The position numbers were made by a program, and so were the translations under genes. 64,000 nt of DNA. It comes from Candidatus Flavonifractor merdavium (GTDB lineage Bacteria > Bacillota > Clostridia > Oscillospirales > Oscillospiraceae). This document shows, one piece after another, positions 60,019-64,000 of the stretch (its first letter is position 1; every line of letters starts with the position of its first letter). Location of the stretch: assembly GCA_019119335.1 (NCBI GenBank), contig DWXF01000030.1, positions 16,148 through 80,147 of the forward strand, given 5' to 3'. Under the pieces are notes generated by a model. It saw nothing but the letters and a program-made list of their open reading frames with translations, was not told where the DNA came from and did not search any database.

Positions 60019-60884
60019 GCGCCATTGCCATTGCCACCGACAGCAACAGCGGCATCACCCAGGCCCAGGCCAGGGAGCTGGGCATCTATGTGCTGCCCAT
60101 GCCGTTTTACATCAATGACGAGCTGTTTCTGGAGGATATCACCCTGAGCCAGGAGCAGTTTTATCAGCGTCTGGCGGAGGACGCCGACGTAAAGACCACC
60201 CAGCCCGCCCCCGGCGACGTCATCGAGCTGTGGGAGCAGATGCTAAAGGACCACGACCAGGTGGTGTACATCCCCATGTCCAGCGGCCTGAGTTCCTCCT
60301 GGGAGACGGCGGAGATGCTGTCCCAGGACTACGAGGGCAAGGTGTTCGTGGTGAACAACCAGCGCATCTCGGTGACCCAGCGGCAGTCGGTGCTGGACGC
60401 CAAGGCTCTGGCCCAGGCCGGGGTGGGGGCGGCGGAGATCAAGCGCCGCCTGGAGGAGACCAAGTTCGAGTCGGACATCTACATCACGGTGGACACCCTG
60501 AAATACCTGAAAAAGGGCGGCCGCTGCACCCCGGCGGCGGCGGCCATCGGCACGGTGCTGGGCCTGAAGCCGGTGCTGCGCATCCAGGGGGAGAAGCTGG
60601 ATTCCTTTGCTAAGGCCAGAGGCTGGAAGGCGGCCAAAAAGACCATGCTGGACGCCATCCACAAGACTATGGACACCCAGTTTGCCGGTCTGTCCGGCCC
60701 GGAGGAGCTCCACATCGCCGCCGCCTTCACCGGCAAGCGGGAGGACGCCCGGGAGTGGCTGGGGGAACTGGCAGAGGAATTCCCCGGCTACCCCATCCAT
60801 GCCGACCCCCTCTCCCTGTCGGTGGCCTGCCACATCGGCCCCGGCGCCCTGGCGGTGACCGTCACCAAGGCCCTGAAGCCCTGA
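60015..60884 (+). CDS. DegV-family fatty-acid-binding protein
   Basis: IATDSNSGITQAQARELGIYVLPMPFYINDELFLEDITLSQEQFYQRL; IYITVDTLKYLKKGGRC. Confidence 0.93.
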   Translation: MSAIAIATDSNSGITQAQARELGIYVLPMPFYINDELFLEDITLSQEQFYQRLAEDADVKTTQPAPGDVIELWEQMLKDHDQVVYIPMSSGLSSSWETAEMLSQDYEGKVFVVNNQRISVTQRQSVLDAKALAQAGVGAAEIKRRLEETKFESDIYITVDTLKYLKKGGRCTPAAAAIGTVLGLKPVLRIQGEKLDSFAKARGWKAAKKTMLDAIHKTMDTQFAGLSGPEELHIAAAFTGKREDAREWLGELAEEFPGYPIHADPLSLSVACHIGPGALAVTVTKALKP

Positions 60885-60890
60885 ACACAG

Positions 60891-60930
60891 AAAAAACCTG
60901 TCTGCCGTGTCAGCGGCAGACAGGTTTTTT
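60891..60930. terminator. Bidirectional terminator
   Basis: AAAAAACCTGTCTGCCGtgtcaGCGGCAGACAGGTTTTTT. Confidence 0.85.
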
Positions 60931-60931
60931 A

Positions 60932-61999
60932 TTACTCCTGCGGTCCGGCGGTGTGGTGCATGGACAGGGGTTTGACGTTGAAGTTGGAGCGGTACTCGGT
61001 CTCGTGCCAGAAGATATCCTCGGCCACCAGGCACTCGGGGTTGAGCTCCACCCCATCTAGGATGATCTCCTTGAACTTCTTGTACCCCGCCCGGTCGATG
61101 AGATGACCGCCGTGGAGGTACTCGGGCTTGTAGTTCATCACCCAGGCGGAGAACTTTTGCCAGTTCTTCAGCACGCCCAGGATCACGTCCTCGGTGGCCC
61201 AGTTGAGGAACATCTTTCCGGTGCGGGGGGTCTGACGGCCGGTGCGGCCGCCCAGGATCACCTGGTAGAACTTGGTCTCCTGCCGCGTCCAGGCGGAGGT
61301 GGGGCACACCCGCACGCACTCGCCGCAGCCCACGCAGCAGCAGGGGTCCTTCTCCACCTTGCCCACCGCCTTGTTGGCGGAGAGCACCCGGGTGGCTCCG
61401 TGCTCGCAGGCCCGGACGCAGGCGCCGCAGGCGATGCACCGCTCGGGATGGTAGGTCATCCGGGCCACGCCGATGATGCCGAAGTCGCACAGGTGGGCCT
61501 TGTTGCAGTCGTTGGGGCAGCCAGCAATGTTGATCTTGATGTGGTAATGGCTGGGGAAGATGATGGGCTCGATCTTCCGGGCCAGCTCAAAGGTGTTGCA
61601 GTTGCCGCAGATGCAGTGGTAGTTGCCCACGCAGGCGGTGATGTTCCGGGCGCCGATGGTGGGATAGCCCGCCTTGGGGTCCCAGGGCTGGGGCTCGTGG
61701 GCCACGGTGTCCATGTCCACGCCGCACAGCTCGGCGTCCACTTCCTTGATGTAGTTCTCCAGGTACTCGTTCACCGCCGGGATGTTCTCATACTTGATGC
61801 CGGTGATGTCGAAGGTCTGGCGGGTGCCGAAGTGGAAGTTGCCGTCCCCCCAGGTGTTGGCGATGTGCTCTACATAGGAGAGGTATTTGGCGTCCACCAT
61901 GCCGCCGGGCACCCGCATCTGGAGCATGAACTCCCCGGGCACCTTGGACTGCCGGAAGCAGTTCAGGCGCAGCTTTTTGACGTTGATATCGTGATTCAT
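60932..61999 (-). CDS. asrC: Anaerobic sulfite reductase subunit C
   Basis: Siroheme/Fe-S pattern NIAGCPNDCNKAHLCDFG; ferredoxin motifs CIACGACVRACEHGA, CCCVGCGECVRVCP; downstream of asrAB. Confidence 0.93.
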   Translation of the reverse strand: MNHDINVKKLRLNCFRQSKVPGEFMLQMRVPGGMVDAKYLSYVEHIANTWGDGNFHFGTRQTFDITGIKYENIPAVNEYLENYIKEVDAELCGVDMDTVAHEPQPWDPKAGYPTIGARNITACVGNYHCICGNCNTFELARKIEPIIFPSHYHIKINIAGCPNDCNKAHLCDFGIIGVARMTYHPERCIACGACVRACEHGATRVLSANKAVGKVEKDPCCCVGCGECVRVCPTSAWTRQETKFYQVILGGRTGRQTPRTGKMFLNWATEDVILGVLKNWQKFSAWVMNYKPEYLHGGHLIDRAGYKKFKEIILDGVELNPECLVAEDIFWHETEYRSNFNVKPLSMHHTAGPQE

Positions 62000-62017
62000 C
62001 CTTCACCCACTCCTCTC

Positions 62018-62809
62018 TCAGTCCACCAGGTCCCGGGCCACGGTGTAGGGGAACACGGGGCCGTCCAGGCATACGTACACCTCGTCAATGCGGCAGTGGC
62101 CGCACTTGCCCACGGCGCAGGACATCTTGCGCTCAAAGCTCATCCACACCTTTTCGGCGTCCACGCCGTTGTTCATCAGCTCCAGGCCGGTGAACTTCAT
62201 CATGGGGGGCGGACCCACCACTACCACGGCGTAATTTCCGTTAAAAGATGTAAAGGGGATTTCCTTGACGAAAGTGGTCACCAGACCGGTGCGCCAGCCC
62301 TCCTTGGCGTCGTTGTCCAGGGCGTAGATGGTGGAGAACTTGTCCTTCCAGGCCTCCAGCTCGCTGTGGAACACAATGCCCTCCTCGTTCTTGAAGCCGG
62401 AGATCAGGTGGACGGACTCCACATAGTCCGGGTTTTCCGAGAGCATGTTCAGGAGAGAGCGCACGGGAGCCAGGCCGGTGCCGCCGGTGATCACCACCAG
62501 GTGCTTGCCCTGAAACTGCTCCACCGGCCAGCCCTTGCCGTAGGGGCCCCGGAGGAAGAGGGTGTCCCCCGCCTGCTTCTGGAAGATCACGTTGGTGACC
62601 TTGCCCACCGAGCGGATGGTGAACTCCAGCCAGCCGTCCCCCTGGGCGGAGACCGAGATGGGGGCCTCGCCGATCATGGGGATGGACAGCTGCATAAACT
62701 GGCCGTGGGCGGGCTTGGCGTCGGTGGCCACCCGGAAGGTCCACTCGTGGACGCTCTCTTTTTTCACGCTCAGGATGGTACAGGCCTGAGGCTGCACGGG
62801 ATTCATCAT
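62018..62809 (-). CDS. asrB: Anaerobic sulfite reductase subunit B
   Basis: FAD/NAD reductase with FLRGPYGKGWP, VVITGGTGLAPVRSLLN, KMSCAVGKCGHCRIDEVYVCLDGPVF. Confidence 0.93.
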   Translation of the reverse strand: MMNPVQPQACTILSVKKESVHEWTFRVATDAKPAHGQFMQLSIPMIGEAPISVSAQGDGWLEFTIRSVGKVTNVIFQKQAGDTLFLRGPYGKGWPVEQFQGKHLVVITGGTGLAPVRSLLNMLSENPDYVESVHLISGFKNEEGIVFHSELEAWKDKFSTIYALDNDAKEGWRTGLVTTFVKEIPFTSFNGNYAVVVVGPPPMMKFTGLELMNNGVDAEKVWMSFERKMSCAVGKCGHCRIDEVYVCLDGPVFPYTVARDLVD

Positions 62810-62824
62810 AACGGCTGCCCTCCC

Positions 62825-63862
62825 TTACTGGTTGGCCATGGAGGCCTTGAGCTCCTCCACGGCGGCGCTTACTTTGTTGACGGTGGCGGAGATGGAGATA
62901 AGCTCCGGGCAGCGGTGGGTACACCGGCCGCAGCCCACGCACATGTGCCGGTCGCCGAAGCGGGCCTTGTAGTCGTGGAACTTGTGGAGCACCTTGTAGC
63001 GCATCCGGTCCCCGGCGGTGGAGCGGAACTCCTTCTGGCCGGCCATCTGGTCGAACCCGGCGATCTGGCAGGAGGCGGTGACCCGGCGGCGCTCCCCCAC
63101 TTCGGGGTTGTCGCCGTAGATCACGTCCCGGGTGGTGAAGCAGGTGCAGGTGGAGCAGGCCACGGTGCAGGCGCCGCAGGAGATGCAGCGGCTGTTGAAC
63201 TCCTTCCACATGGGATGGCTCTTCAGGGCCAGCCGCACCGCCTTGTCCTCCAGGTCGGGGACGGTGACCTTCAGCTGGTTCTCCTCCACAAAGGCGGGGG
63301 TGTAGTCGGCCTGGGGCATGTCCGCGAAATAGGGGGCGAGGGCGTCGTCGGTGACCTGCACCTGCACCCTGTCGGGGGAGAATTTCAGGGCCAGAGCATA
63401 GTCGTCGGTCTTGTTGGACCCCATGGACACGCAGAAGCAGGTGTCGTCCCCGCCGTTGCACTCCATGACGGCGAACTTCACCAGGTCCCGCACCCGCTTG
63501 TAGTACAGGTCCTCATACCCGCCGTTGCCGGCGTAGATCTTGGCCTGGATCTGCTGGGCGTTGATGTCGCAGGGCCGGGCCAGGATGAGGATGGGCTTCT
63601 CCTTGGCCTTGCTGGAGCGGTATTCATCCTCGGTGAAGTAGAAAATGGCCTGCTGGATGGGGGTGATGACCTCCTTGGCGGGATAATCCGACTTCACATC
63701 CCACACGATGTCGGCAAAGCGGTCCACCTCGGCGTACTTCACCACGTCGGTGTCGGAATAGCGGCCCTGCTTGGGGAACCGCTTGGGGGCGTACACCCGG
63801 TAGTCCTGTTTCAGAGCGCTCAGCACGGCGTCGGCCTGAGCGGCGGTGAGGGAGAAACCCAT
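62825..63862 (-). CDS. asrA: Anaerobic sulfite reductase subunit A
   Basis: CISCGACTVACSTCTCF; MCVGCGRCTHRCPE; operonic with asrB and asrC. Confidence 0.93.
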   Translation of the reverse strand: MGFSLTAAQADAVLSALKQDYRVYAPKRFPKQGRYSDTDVVKYAEVDRFADIVWDVKSDYPAKEVITPIQQAIFYFTEDEYRSSKAKEKPILILARPCDINAQQIQAKIYAGNGGYEDLYYKRVRDLVKFAVMECNGGDDTCFCVSMGSNKTDDYALALKFSPDRVQVQVTDDALAPYFADMPQADYTPAFVEENQLKVTVPDLEDKAVRLALKSHPMWKEFNSRCISCGACTVACSTCTCFTTRDVIYGDNPEVGERRRVTASCQIAGFDQMAGQKEFRSTAGDRMRYKVLHKFHDYKARFGDRHMCVGCGRCTHRCPELISISATVNKVSAAVEELKASMANQ

Positions 63863-64000
63863 GCTCCGTACCTCCTACAATAATAATTACGGTTTAAGGC
63901 GCGGCCGCCAGCCGCGTCTTTTTCCATCTCAAAGCCGAAGCTGTTAGAATGAGAGAGTAAATGGCCTGACAGTGTGTACCTTGGGCTAACACGCCCGCTA

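Noticed and set aside
61103-63883. 926-aa plus-strand ORF antisense to asrABC
   Set aside because: Spans three conserved minus-strand genes; no domain-like features.

Overview
This is a chromosomal replication-origin neighbourhood from a GC-rich, spore-forming Firmicute, probably Oscillospiraceae-like (lineage is inference; spore genes gpr and spoIIP are present). dnaA-dnaN-rlbA-recF-remB-gyrB-gyrA run leftwards and rpmH-rnpA-yidD-yidC-jag run rightwards from about 47.2-49.1 kb. A noc-like/parA/parB cluster with three parS sites lies about 42 kb to the left. Other content includes four aminoacyl-tRNA synthetases (serS, hisS, aspS, glyS with a T-box leader), pta, lepA, coaBC/ECF-S/coaX, darA-holB-ricT, lexA-ogt-xth and asrABC. 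I saw no rRNA, tRNA, CRISPR array, transposase or prophage. The signals not explained by ordinary gene content are: (1) two parS sites that each head a related ~125-bp intergenic module with two hairpins, one showing a compensatory base-pair change; (2) a third parS centred in a 40-bp perfect palindrome followed by T6; (3) lepA and pta each followed by a hairpin-rich insert and then a second copy of the gene's own C-terminal codons; (4) a cluster of TTTTCCACA-type DnaA boxes between dnaA and dnaN; (5) a small divergent gene pair with an operator-like dyad and a hairpin array. All coordinates were read by eye, so single-base errors are possible.
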